A stretch of DNA of 64,000 nt from Taudactylus pleione (lineage: Eukaryota > Chordata > Amphibia > Anura > Myobatrachidae): positions 6,720,001 through 6,784,000 of the forward strand of contig JAUIMM010000126.1 in assembly GCA_031769625.1 (NCBI GenBank), read 5' to 3'. Positions 21,427-31,054 of this stretch are shown in pieces. Each line of letters begins with the position of its first letter. The stretch's first letter is position 1. The notes beneath the pieces are model-generated. The model did not search any database. It was given only the letters and a program-made list of their open reading frames with translations, and was not told where the DNA came from. The translations under genes were made by a program, and so were the position numbers.

Positions 21427-24109
21427 CCCAAGTAGGTACTGTATCACTGATGTTTGCACTCTGCTTATGGCCAGAGGCAGTAATTTGATTCACCTTGGTT
21501 GTAGCTTACGAGCACGAGGATTGTGACAGTGCAGATCCATAAGTCCTGATGCAGTGAGGGCAGAGCTGAATATAATACTCACACTGAATAATTCTCTCTC
21601 TGCCAATTATAACATACATTTTACCACCACCACCCATGCTAATTACACAAAGAGCCACAGGTTCCTTAACACTCTATCACAATTGCACAGAATCAGCAAC
21701 AAAAGCTACCACACAGTTAGTTTGGTCTCCCCTGGCTTTTAGCAATCAATAACAGTTATAGCCTAAATTTAGTGATCTAATAGCTTCCTCAAAGACTGGG
21801 CTCTGAGCATATATGAAAAAGACTAATAAAGTACATTTTAATTACAAAAGAAGTACAATGCTTAACTACAGAAAGGTTATAATTAACAAAAAGGGATACA
21901 GATTTCATAGTCAAACATGTTCTGCAATTTCAAAATAAAAAGGAGAAACTTATACAGCATATAACACACAGATTATTCTAGTTAGACGGAATGGAAGGAG
22001 ATCTAGGTACAGGCTTTAATGTTGTTAATCCCCCAGTCTGAACCAGAGCAACAAGCTCCCATTGTCATCAGTCCCCCCATCCCATAGATAATGTCATGAC
22101 CAAGTCTCTGATGATTGGCTAGCTTGCTAATTAACTCATGGTTGATCCCTGAACTGCCCATGTAACTTTTAACTTAATCACATATAACTGCACATAATAT
22201 CCCCTGTGTAATAATTACAATAAATATGGTATGATTACATTAATCTCTAAAGCTGGTATGTGTGATGGGTTAGATACCTCATTCCTCTAAGACCATAAGT
22301 CCTAGTGATTCTCAACCTGCGTATAGACTTCAGATAATTCTCTATGGTTTTGAAAGCACTTATCTGTTAAGTCAAAATCAGTAAGAAAAGCCACTAAACA
22401 GAGAGAACCCTCAAAATGGTTTCTCAATTCTGAAAAAGCAAATTGTATGACAAGTAATTCCTTACTGTTAATATATTAATTCTCCTCAGCTGAGGACATT
22501 TAACAATTAAATTGAATCAAGGATGCAACATCTTCTCACCAACAAGTTAAGAGAGTATTGGTCCCACAGCTAAGTTAAAGGTATCTCTGTCAATACCAAA
22601 TGATAGTTTTGTATTTGGATGTACCAGAATTGAGTCTTAATTAAAATAAAAGCTTCCTCCATCTTGCATGAGTGTCTTTTTTCAATTAGTTTTGCATTAG
22701 GACCAAATATTCCAGAAAAGTTTATTCTTTGCATTTCTGAAAGATGCTTGCTAAGCCAATAAACTGCACTACTTTTAATTATTAGGGATAGCTCAATTAT
22801 AAACTGCATCAATTTTGATGGCTCCTGGGTTAGACCTCTTGGGTTTTAAAAGATAGTTGCATCTCTTTAACATATTTAAAGGGATGGAATGCCATGGGTT
22901 GCTAGAAGTTGTTATAAGTCAAGTTTGGGTTGTGCTAGAAGACAGAACTGTCCATGTAATTGGGCCCATAAATTAGCAATCACAAAAAAATTATTCATAG
23001 ATTCTGCATTTTTCCCCAATTTAACAATTCTTTAACCTACCAATATGCGCCCACATGTTGTCAATATTTTTCAGTGATTTACAAATCTATTTCATCCAAA
23101 GATCAGATCTGCGAATAATGAAAGTAGCCATTTTATTGGTAAAATACTAATAATGATCTGCAAATCGGCTGATTGGTGCCGTATAGTACACTGGCAATCA
23201 AAATGGTCAATGAAATCAAACATGTTGAACAATGTGGGTCACCAATTCTGATCATTGGAATCAGCAATTGGTGGACACCATACATTGTCAATTATTTAAC
23301 ACAATCATCTGAAAAATGCTGAATTGCCCCCAACTGATTGCTGATGTATTCATAAGCCAAGGATCCAGATGCTTTGTTCCAAGGAAAACATTTACAAATT
23401 TTGTATACAAAAGGATTAATGTCAGGAACAAGCTGGCATTGATTTGTGGTGTGCCAAGGGGATTGTAAGGGTCCCAAGCAGATGATCATATTTCAAGACA
23501 CATTACTCGAAAAATTGTAGCACCTGTTGTTCATTCTAACATTACTTCACTTTCATAGTACAGGACAAATATAATTATTCTTTTCACATTTATGTAACAT
23601 CTTAGGCAAAATCAAAAGAGTTGGCATGATGATTGTGTGACAAAATACAACTTGAAAAAATTTATTATTCTTCTGTTGTTGAGACTAGGTATGAAAGGAC
23701 ATTATATAAATCAACTGTTACCTACATGCAGTAGAGGAAGCTATTTTGTGACAATAAAAAAGAATATAAGAATGCAGCTTTACACATACACCAGGAATGA
23801 TTGAGACCGGCAAAGTAAAATGCCTACTAAATAGTATAAATAAGTAGACATAATTTCATAGTGTGCAACATGGTGATTTTGCTCTGTACTAACTACAGGT
23901 GTGCTTTAAAGTTATTGCACTGAATTATTACAAATTAATGAAAAAATTAGATGAAAGCACCATATTGTGATTGTCAACATGTTTTAGAACAGTTACAAAT
24001 CAAATTGCTACCTAGTAACATAATGCAAAATTTAATACAGTATGTAAAGTACATGGTGGTGATAACTTGTAACCAAAGTTCAATTCTGAAAGAAAGCAAA
24101 AGATATTCC
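18725..24109. other. Repeat-poor AT-rich block
   Basis: About 5.4 kb in which I recognise no coding exon, RNA gene or transposon boundary apart from an (AAT)n run at 21387-21424 and an imperfect inverted CACCAATT/AATTGGTG pair near 23240-23275. Open frames of 60-124 codons are AT-driven and show no domain. It could be unique intergenic or intronic DNA, or very old repeats. Confidence 0.4.
21387..21424. repeat. (AAT)n microsatellite
   Basis: About twelve AAT trinucleotides after an A-run. Confidence 0.95.
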
Positions 24110-24327
24110 CTATACTGACTGATGACGATGACCTTTGCCACCGGACTGCTGCTGGGTCCCTCTTCTAGCTCAAATGGTATTGCACATGGTGATGTGTTTA
24201 TAATGTAAGATGTGTTTTGTATCTTTTATATCCTGACAAAAGAGGTAAAGCACTGAAACGTACATATGATATCCATGGAGTTGGAGTCGTGATTTATTTT
24301 ATGCTTAGTGCTGCAACTCTTTTTTAT
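24110..24327 (+). mobile_element. PLE tail fragment
   Basis: TCCTGACAAAAG at 24231 followed by CACTGAAACGTAC at 24251-24263 copies the order of PLE tail motifs, then an AT-rich end and a TA run (24328-24351). The inner stem is degenerate. No coding part is attached. Confidence 0.45.
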
Positions 24328-24365
24328 ATTTATATATATATATATATATATTTTTTTTTTTTTAT

Positions 24366-24730
24366 GGCAGCACAGATGGTGTAATGGTTAGCGCTACTGC
24401 CTCACAGCACTGAGGACATGGGTTCGATTCCCACTATGGCCCTACCTGTGTGGAGTTTGTATATCTCCCTGTGCTTGCGTGGGTTTCCTCCGGGTGCTCC
24501 AGTTTCCTCCAACAATCCAAAAATATACAGGTAGCTTATTTGGCTTCCAACAAAATTAACCCTAGTGTATATGTGTGTGAGCATGTGGTAGGGAATATAG
24601 ATTGTAAGCTCCACTTACAATCTATAGGGACAGGGACTGATGTGAATGGCCAAATATTCTCTGTAAAGCACTGTGGAATGTGTGTGCACTATATAAATAA
24701 CTGGTAATAATAATTATTATAATAATATAT
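24366..24730 (+). mobile_element. tRNA-derived SINE with L2-like tail (copy 1)
   Basis: The head resembles a tRNA: TGGTGTAATGGTTAGC (A box) at about 24376 and GGTTCGATTCC (B box, exact consensus) at about 24421, so it carries an internal Pol III promoter. The body includes TGTGTGGAGTTTGTATAT and ATTGTAAGCTCCAC. The tail AAAGCACTGTGG ... ACTATATAAATAA plus (AAT)n resembles the 3' end of the LINE at 41.65-41.76 kb. A 13-bp insertion in the body makes a local palindrome at about 24598-24627. A second copy is at 54121-54452. Confidence 0.88.
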
Positions 24731-25128
24731 ATATTAGAGATGTTCTGGCTCAGCTAGGATTTTCCCACCAAGTTCTGAATTTTCCCACAAAAATCAGGTC
24801 TCAGAAGGAGGCAAAACGTCATCTTTCATGGACAAACATCATCTTTCAAGGACTTTTGTCCATGGCTGCAATGAGTGATTCAGACTCGACTCGACTGACT
24901 ATACTGGTGCTTTAAAGCCACAGAGCTGAAAAAAGGAATCACTACATTAAAAAAATACATCGTTTATCATTTTACATCAATTTACAGTAATTTTATAGTA
25001 TAAAAGTGTGTCTTTTAGAGTAAAGTTACAGTAACATATTTGATAAGAATCTTCAGTTTGTTATGCTTTTTCTATATTATAAGAAAACAAAAGAATATTA
25101 CTGTAATAAATTATACAGTACAAATATA
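24731..25128. other. Unassigned AT-rich sequence
   Basis: Sequence between the SINE and a MITE; nothing recognised. Confidence 0.4.
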
Positions 25129-25694
25129 GCCTGATTCAGCAAGGATCGCAACTGTGATTATGCATGCAATAGGCCGATAGTTGTGTTCTATGTATGCATC
25201 GCAGTCCAGATCACAGCGTAGTGTTTGCGCATGCGCAGTGCACATGCGCAAACAATACACTGCGATCGGGACTGCGATCGTAGTGACTAGGCAGACCCAT
25301 CACAGAGTAATTGATAGGAAGTAACGTTTGGAGGTGGGGATGTGGGGGTGGTCAGCGAAACGCCAGTGCATTTAAACACCACTGCATGGGCATGCATAAA
25401 TTATGCACTGCGATGCCATACACAGCTTGAGTACTCACTGCATGCGATTAGGTTAGCAATTCTTGAGTAAGGTCAGAGCTTGTGCAAGTGTGCGTGAGGC
25501 TGTTATTGTACTCGATGTTACCGATGGTTTTGCAGTCTTGCTAAGGATTACGGATGTGTGTTAGGTAAGGTGGGCGTCCTTATATTGTGCTGCAATGGCA
25601 TAGCGAATGCAGAGGATTAGAAGATCTTTGCAGTGAGACTGCATGCGTAATCGCTATTGCATTCGCAGTTGCGATCCATAATGAATCAAGCCCC
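25129..25694. mobile_element. MITE, GGGCCTGATTCAG family (second copy)
   Basis: About 566 bp. The left end GCCTGATTCAGCAAGGATCG pairs with the right end, whose complement reads GGGGCTTGATTCAT then GGATCGCAACTGCG. The interior has repeated TGCGATCG and GCATGCGC words and no coding. Its left half matches 42011-42300 closely. Confidence 0.8.
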
Positions 25695-26364
25695 CAGTCT
25701 GTTTTTTTCTGAAAAGTCAATGTGAAAACCCATCATCATAATTGTAAAAACAATTGGACTTAATGCATTTCCCAATAACTCTCCATGTTCACTGCAAATT
25801 ATTATAATTTTTGATTAACTATGTCTAGATTTTACACACTGCCATGTTTGTAATGTTTCCTAAAATAGTTAAGGGTAACATACTTGATTATTTCTTAATA
25901 TGGTTTGCATTTTTTTTTTATTGCAGTTGATTTATTATGACCTAACAATACAAAACATTTCATAACATTGGATCATTTTCCAAAGCACATTTAACTAAAT
26001 ACAGTATCTACCACTGTTAACATTTACTTACATTTAGCCATAGATATTGTGAATATATTACAGTATTCTCAATAGTGCTACTGTATTATTATTACTTTTG
26101 GTATTTGTTATGAATAAAGTGTGTTGAACATTCATTAAAAAAAAGAATGCTATGGATTGATCTCTTGTGCCTCCAGCCATAAAGTTGAGTGGGATCTACA
26201 GGTAAAAAGTTGCACTATAAGGAATTAAAGCAGGCCACACTGGAATGGTATGCCATTATGCTTAAATTCTATAGAAACACTTTCCCACTTGTAAATAAGG
26301 CTCCCTAAAACACCTATGTTGAATCTGGAAACAAGCTACCCTTTTCTCTGTAATACTGCTTTTA
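25695..26364. other. Unassigned AT-rich sequence
   Basis: No gene or repeat boundary recognised. Confidence 0.4.
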
Positions 26365-26578
26365 TACCTAAATTCCGGGTCTGACCCAGAGGTTGGAACA
26401 GGGTTCCAAACCAGATCAGACCCAGAATTTAGCCCGCGCCAACCTAGGAAATTTTTGAGTTGGCGCTGTTCACACAGGAGCAGGGTCTTTTCCGGCGTTG
26501 AAGTGGATGCTTGGAGATGACGTCATCTCCAAGCGCCACTGCAATATCCTGGGTTTTAGCTCTGGTGTGAAAGGGGTA
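26365..26578. mobile_element. Short MITE with TACCYCTTTYACA-type ends
   Basis: Left end TACCTAAATTCCGGGTCTGA, right end (complement) TACCCCTTTCACACC. The left flank is TTA and the right TGA. The ends and the GGGTCTGACC motif resemble the MITE nested in the mariner at 44841-45237. TTA-like flanks hint at PIF/Harbinger, not proven. Confidence 0.6.
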
Positions 26579-26599
26579 TGACAGTGGGTATAAGGGTAT

Positions 26600-27075
26600 A
26601 GTGAGTACATGGGTATAGTGAGGCATCTCGAACGAAGGGATGTCTGACGCCGCGAGCGGACAGCCGCGGGGGGGAGGGTTAGGTTTAGGGCACCCGGGGG
26701 GGACTTAGGGTTAGACACATCCCTGGAAGGGTTAGTGTTAGGCTAGGGGAAGGAGGGGTTAGGGTTAGGCACCCCCGGGGGGAGGTTAGGGTTAGGCCCC
26801 CCGGGGGACTTAGGTTTATGCAGCGGGGAAGGGGGTGTTAGGGTTAGGCACTTAGAGGGGGGATTAGGTTTAAGCACTTGGGGGGGAGGTTAGTGTTAGG
26901 CACCCCTAAGGAGGGTGAGGGTTAGGGGGTTAGCTTAGGTTAGTTTATACTTACCTTAGGTACGATCAGGATTTCCAGCGCTGTCGGGCTTCCGCTGCTG
27001 GGCTCTGCTGATCTGTCGGGCTGCCGCTGCCGGGAATCGAACTGCTGGCCATGCGGCAGCCGGGATTCCATACCT
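26600..27075. repeat. Telomere-like GGGTTAGG degenerate array, copy 1
   Basis: G-rich strand with irregular GGGTTAGGGTTAGG-like words separated by CACCCCGGGGG-type spacers (26670-26935), then a GC-rich end with CGGGATTCC. The complementary-strand version at 58757-59505 shows the same architecture, so it is probably the body of a dispersed element and not a true telomere. Confidence 0.7.
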
Positions 27076-27301
27076 ATTCCACAGAAACTTATCCTGAATT
27101 ACCAGTTTCTTGACTATTTTCTGCTGTAGTCAATGAGTGTTTAGTTGGCTGTAGTGCATAGTATTAGAAGTGCATAAATTAAAAGTTAATTTTAAACATA
27201 TTTTCGGTGTTATATCGGTGTTATTACATTTTATCTTCTGCTCATATCGATTGTGAATTGACCCCACCTCCCCTTTTCTTTCATCTACAGGTATATCAGA
27301 G

Positions 27302-27530
27302 AACCAAGCATTGCTGAAAAGTATCTTATTACGATGTGTGCAATAGTCTATTGATTAATAGGTAGACGAAAATCAAGCATTGCTGCAAAGTATCTTATTC
27401 TGATGTTTGCAATAGTCTATTTATTAATAAGTAAATCAAAACCAAGCATTGCTGCAAAGTATCTTATTATGATGTGTGCAATAGCTTATTCATTAATAGG
27501 TACAGTATCTAGCATTGCTGCTAAATATTT
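27302..27530. repeat. ~70-bp tandem repeat, about 3.3 units
   Basis: Units contain AAGCATTGCTGCAAAGTATC, TTAT, GATGTGTGCAATAG and TATTAATAGGTA. Starts near 27304, 27373 and 27442, with a decayed fourth at about 27507. Confidence 0.85.
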
Positions 27531-28005
27531 CAAGCAAATGTATTTTCTTTAGTTTATAGATGTATAGATCCAGTTGTTAGCTATGTGGTATGGCTTGCTT
27601 GTTTGTTTAATTTAATTTTTTGCTTGCTACTCTAGTCGGAGGGGATTGGGGGTTGTTTTAATTAGTGCATACACATGCCAGGTTTATTTATTTAAGAGTC
27701 ACTATTAGATTGTAAGTCTTGCTGTAATGCATATAAGTGCATGTTAAACTTAATTTTGGCATTAAGTGGCGTTAAACTGAAGTGAAACAGTAGAACACTC
27801 TAACTTCAAATTTTCCAAAAACCTATATAGGCAAGGAGATAGTAGTTCTTGGATCGCGCACAGTGTATTATCCTGATTGTGACATTAAAGTGCAGGTGTC
27901 ATACATATGAATAGTTAATCAACCACTTGAATCCTTCAAATAAGAGGAGGCAGCAGTCCCTTCCGTAGGTCTGTATGGCAGTCAGACGAAATAGTAATCT
28001 GGAAA
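27531..28005. other. Unassigned sequence
   Basis: AT-rich, no gene recognised. It contains GGCAAGGAGATAGTAG near 27830, echoed at 46.7 and 47.0 kb. Confidence 0.35.
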
Positions 28006-28320
28006 ATGGGGTGGAAAGGACAAGCGCCAAATAGTGTGATAAATTAAAAAATAATTGTGCCCGTGCTCAAATAATAATGTGCGTACCAAAGAATAATTCT
28101 TTAAGGCTTATCTGTAAATCTTGTTGGTGGATGAAATAAACAAGGCTGGACCCGGGTTACTGGTGCCAAATAGGACCTTGATGAGAAGAGGCTCTTGGCA
28201 GAGCCAGATGGATAAGAAAAATAATATAGTGTAGTATTTCCAAAATAGTGAGTCTTGTAATAAATGGTTATGCGTACCCAATCAATTATTGTGTAAATGT
28301 ACGTAGTATTAACCTTAGTA
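28006..28320 (-). mobile_element. PLE terminal fragment (minus strand)
   Basis: On the minus strand it ends in TTTGGCGCTTGTCC (28020-28033), the terminal word also seen at 46362-46386 and 62838-62852 and typical of PLE ends. A plus-strand CTTGATGA with a GGCTCT/AGAGCC hairpin lies at 28177-28205. Orientation is therefore mixed and the assignment tentative. Confidence 0.4.
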
Positions 28321-28720
28321 ATCTATATAGGCAATCCGAATCCCCCTGAGCCACCCCCAATCCAAGCCAGGAACCGAATCTGGCTCAGATTTTACCGCCA
28401 GACTCGGTTTCCGGAACAAGGCAAAACGTCAACCTCGCGCTGTCGGATTCTTGCGGGTTTTGGATTCTATTAAAGGTCCTCGCGTCTGCACCATTTTTTA
28501 CTCTGGCTGTGAATAGTGAAGAGGGAGGGTGGGGGTTGCTGTGCTGGTGCTGCTGTTGTCCATAGGGGCTGTGTCCAAAGTCCATAGGGGCTGGATGGAC
28601 AGTGTTGTGCAGTGCTGTTGTCCCATAAAGGCTGTGTTGTCCATAGGAGCTGTGTACAGACAGAAGAGGAGGGGCTTCAGTGGCTACTGTGTCACTGTAG
28701 TCCTAAAGGGGTGCTGTAGT

Positions 28721-30010
28721 TGTCAGAGTTCAGCCGGGGATCGGCCGTCCCTTACCATCCCGCCGGTTTCCTCTGACTTCCCGGGCAGTCGGGCGGCTCG
28801 TGCGGCGACGTGGGAGGTGCCGAGCATTCTCCCTGATGCTGTGTCCCGGGCGGCCTGGTGCTCGGGAATCGGAGTCCCTGTCATGGGCGCCGCCATGACA
28901 CTTCCTGCTCTGACTGCTTTTCCTCCCCTGACAGTCTGGCCGGTCAGCTGACGCTGTGGACCAATCAGTGGGCTTCCAGGGGTATATTTCCGGCTCCTGT
29001 GTATCAGGTAGTTGCCTGAACAACCATTGTCGCTGCTAGTGTTACTAGTGGTCTCTCGTTCCAGGTTCCCTTGCTTCCAGTGATCTATTCCTGTGTACAG
29101 CTATATTGTCCATCTCACCAGTGCTTTACCACCTCAGCCTGTGTGCAGCTATATCATTCATCTCATCTGTGCTTTACCATCTCAGCCTGTGTGCAGCTAT
29201 TCCATTCATCTCATCAGTGCTTTACCATCTCAGCCTGTGAGCAGCTGCATCATTCATCTCATCAGTGCTTTACCATCTCAGCCTGTGTACAGCTATATCA
29301 TTCATCTCACCAGTGCTTTACCACCTCAGCCTGTGTGCAGCTATATCATTCATCTCACCAGTGCTTTACCACCTCAGCCTGTGTGCAGCTATATTGTCAG
29401 TGCGTTATCACCTCGCCTGTGTGCAGTATACCTTTATTCTACCAGTGCATTACCACCGCCACCTGTGTGCAGTATACTATCCATTTCACCAGTGCTTTAC
29501 CATCACAGCCTGAGTGTAGTTATACATATCCACCTCTCCAGCATCATAATCTCTGGCTGGTTCCAGTACCACTACCCACCTCATTACTGGACTCTGTGGT
29601 CTCTACCTACATGTTACAGTATTGCACCGTGGTGCACTCTTTCTGACCAGCAACCCGGTAGAGTGTGTCCACAGTGCACACTTCCTTGTACCTCAAGTAC
29701 AGAGTCCCTACGTGCCCCTTACTGGCAAAGACCCTTTGGGCCACGAGTGTTCATTTCTCCTTTTTCCCGCAGGCTTTGGTCACCTAGTCAAAGGACCGTG
29801 ACCTGCTTACGAGGTGCAGCTCAAGCCCATATCCCGATTGGTGGGGTCACTGGCGAACACCATCTCGTGGGTAAGATTCCGCACCTTTGACTAGGTCTCG
29901 CCAATGACCAAGACCTGTGGATGCGGAGGTCATACATTCAGGCCCCTCGCCTCTGTTTCCTCCAGCAGCCTCTGGCCTCAGCTTCCAGAAAACCGCCTCC
30001 CAGCGTGACA
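28721..30010 (+). repeat. 5' LTR of the gypsy element
   Basis: About 1290 bp, starting TG and ending CA. A TATATTTC promoter-like box lies at 28983, followed by the 48-bp repeat array (29089-29535). Its last ~95 bases (29916-30010) recur at 33134-33228 with a handful of differences, which sets the LTR end. Confidence 0.85.
29089..29535. repeat. 48-bp tandem repeat in the LTR, about 9 units
   Basis: Units start CCTGTGTGCAGCTATATCAT and end AGTGCTTTACCATCTCAG, at 29089, 29137, 29185, 29233, 29281 and 29329, then shortened and diverged units. Because 48 is a multiple of three, stop-free frames run through all units on the plus strand. These are not genes. Confidence 0.95.
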
Positions 30011-30025
30011 GTTTGTTCATCCCCA

Positions 30026-30974
30026 ATGGAAGCTATGGGCTCCCCAGGTACTGGGAATCTCCAGGAGCTAACAGCTCGCATGGATAACCAAGAGGCGGCA
30101 CAGCAACATGTGGCCCAGTACCTACAGGAATTATCTGGTCAGCTCCTGTCTATTCAGAACACTCTGGCTACTATGTCTCATGCTCCACCTTCTGTCGCTC
30201 CTACGGTTTCTCCGGTATTACCTTCGGGGGTTGTTCCTCAAAAATCCCGTATGCACTTGGCTACTCCCGAGAGGTTCGATGGTACGCCTCAACGATGTCA
30301 TGGTTTCATAAACCAGTGTGAGATCAAGTTCGAATGCCTACCCCAGAATTTCCCTACCTCCCAGTCTAAGGTGGCCTATGTAATTTCATTACTAACCGGG
30401 GCAGCTGGATTGGGTCTCCCCCTTGTGGGAACGAGCAGATCCACTCGTATCTAGATATGAAGAGTTTGTGGCAGCTTTCAAAAGGATCTTCGATGAACCC
30501 GGGAGATCCGTCTCTGCTTCTTCAGATTTGCTTCGCGTTCGTCAGGGTACCCGGTCCGTTGGGCAATATGTGGTACAATTTCAAACCCAGGCGTCTGAAC
30601 TAAAATGGAACGAGGAAGCACTGAAGGCAGCCTTCCTACATGGCTTATCTGAGAGGATGAAGGATTAATTGGCATCTAGGGATTTACCTCCCTCCTTCTC
30701 GGATGTTATATCCTTCTGTATAAAGATTGACCTTCGCCATAGAGAGCGGTGGGGAAATAGGGGGCATGGAGATCATCCACGGGATTGCCCATCCTTGGGA
30801 GGTAATGCCCCTCCTTCCTTCCTTAGCAGTGAGGAGCCAATGCATATTAATGGATCCCGGTTAAGTACTGCCAAACGGAACCGGCGTTTTCAAAATAAAT
30901 TGTCCTTATATTGTGCTGCTCCGGAGCACATATTAAGGAACTGTCCTGTATTGGCGGGAAACACAAAACCCTAA
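30026..30974 (+). pseudogene. gypsy gag (capsid/nucleocapsid), broken
   Basis: Starts at the ATG at 30026, giving MEAMGSPGTGN. A Gln-rich N-terminus is followed by the capsid-like HLATPERFDGTPQRCHGFIN and YVISLLTGAA. One extra C in a C-run near 30418 shifts the frame. The continuation WERADPLVSRYEEFVAAFKR, with FDEPGR, is followed by an in-frame TAA at 30666. The zinc knuckle near 30910 (LYCAAPEHILRNC) has lost its first Cys. Such Gag proteins package element RNA; this one cannot be made whole. Confidence 0.88.
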
Positions 30975-31054
30975 TTGATGTTGGGAGCATGCAATTGGGG
31001 GTTATTTCTGACTCCTCCCAAATAAATGACAGTTCCTACTAGTCCAGGACAAGG

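Noticed and set aside
21214..21459. Leu-rich membrane-like peptide
   Set aside because: The Leu run is a translation of the (AAT)n microsatellite on the minus strand.
24366..24440. Genuine tRNA gene
   Set aside because: A and B boxes are good but the acceptor arms do not pair, and the sequence continues into a SINE body with an L2 tail; a second copy exists at 54121.
26600..26935. True telomere or chromosome end
   Set aside because: The repeat is degenerate, short, interrupted by GC spacers, and recurs in opposite orientation at 58.8 kb.
29089..29535. Possible CRISPR array
   Set aside because: Units are contiguous without unique spacers and lie in a vertebrate LTR.
29071..29890. Long open frames of 191 and 265 codons with Ser/Cys-rich repeats
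   Set aside because: They are produced by the 48-bp LTR array, whose length is a multiple of three. Several frames are open at once and no domain is present.
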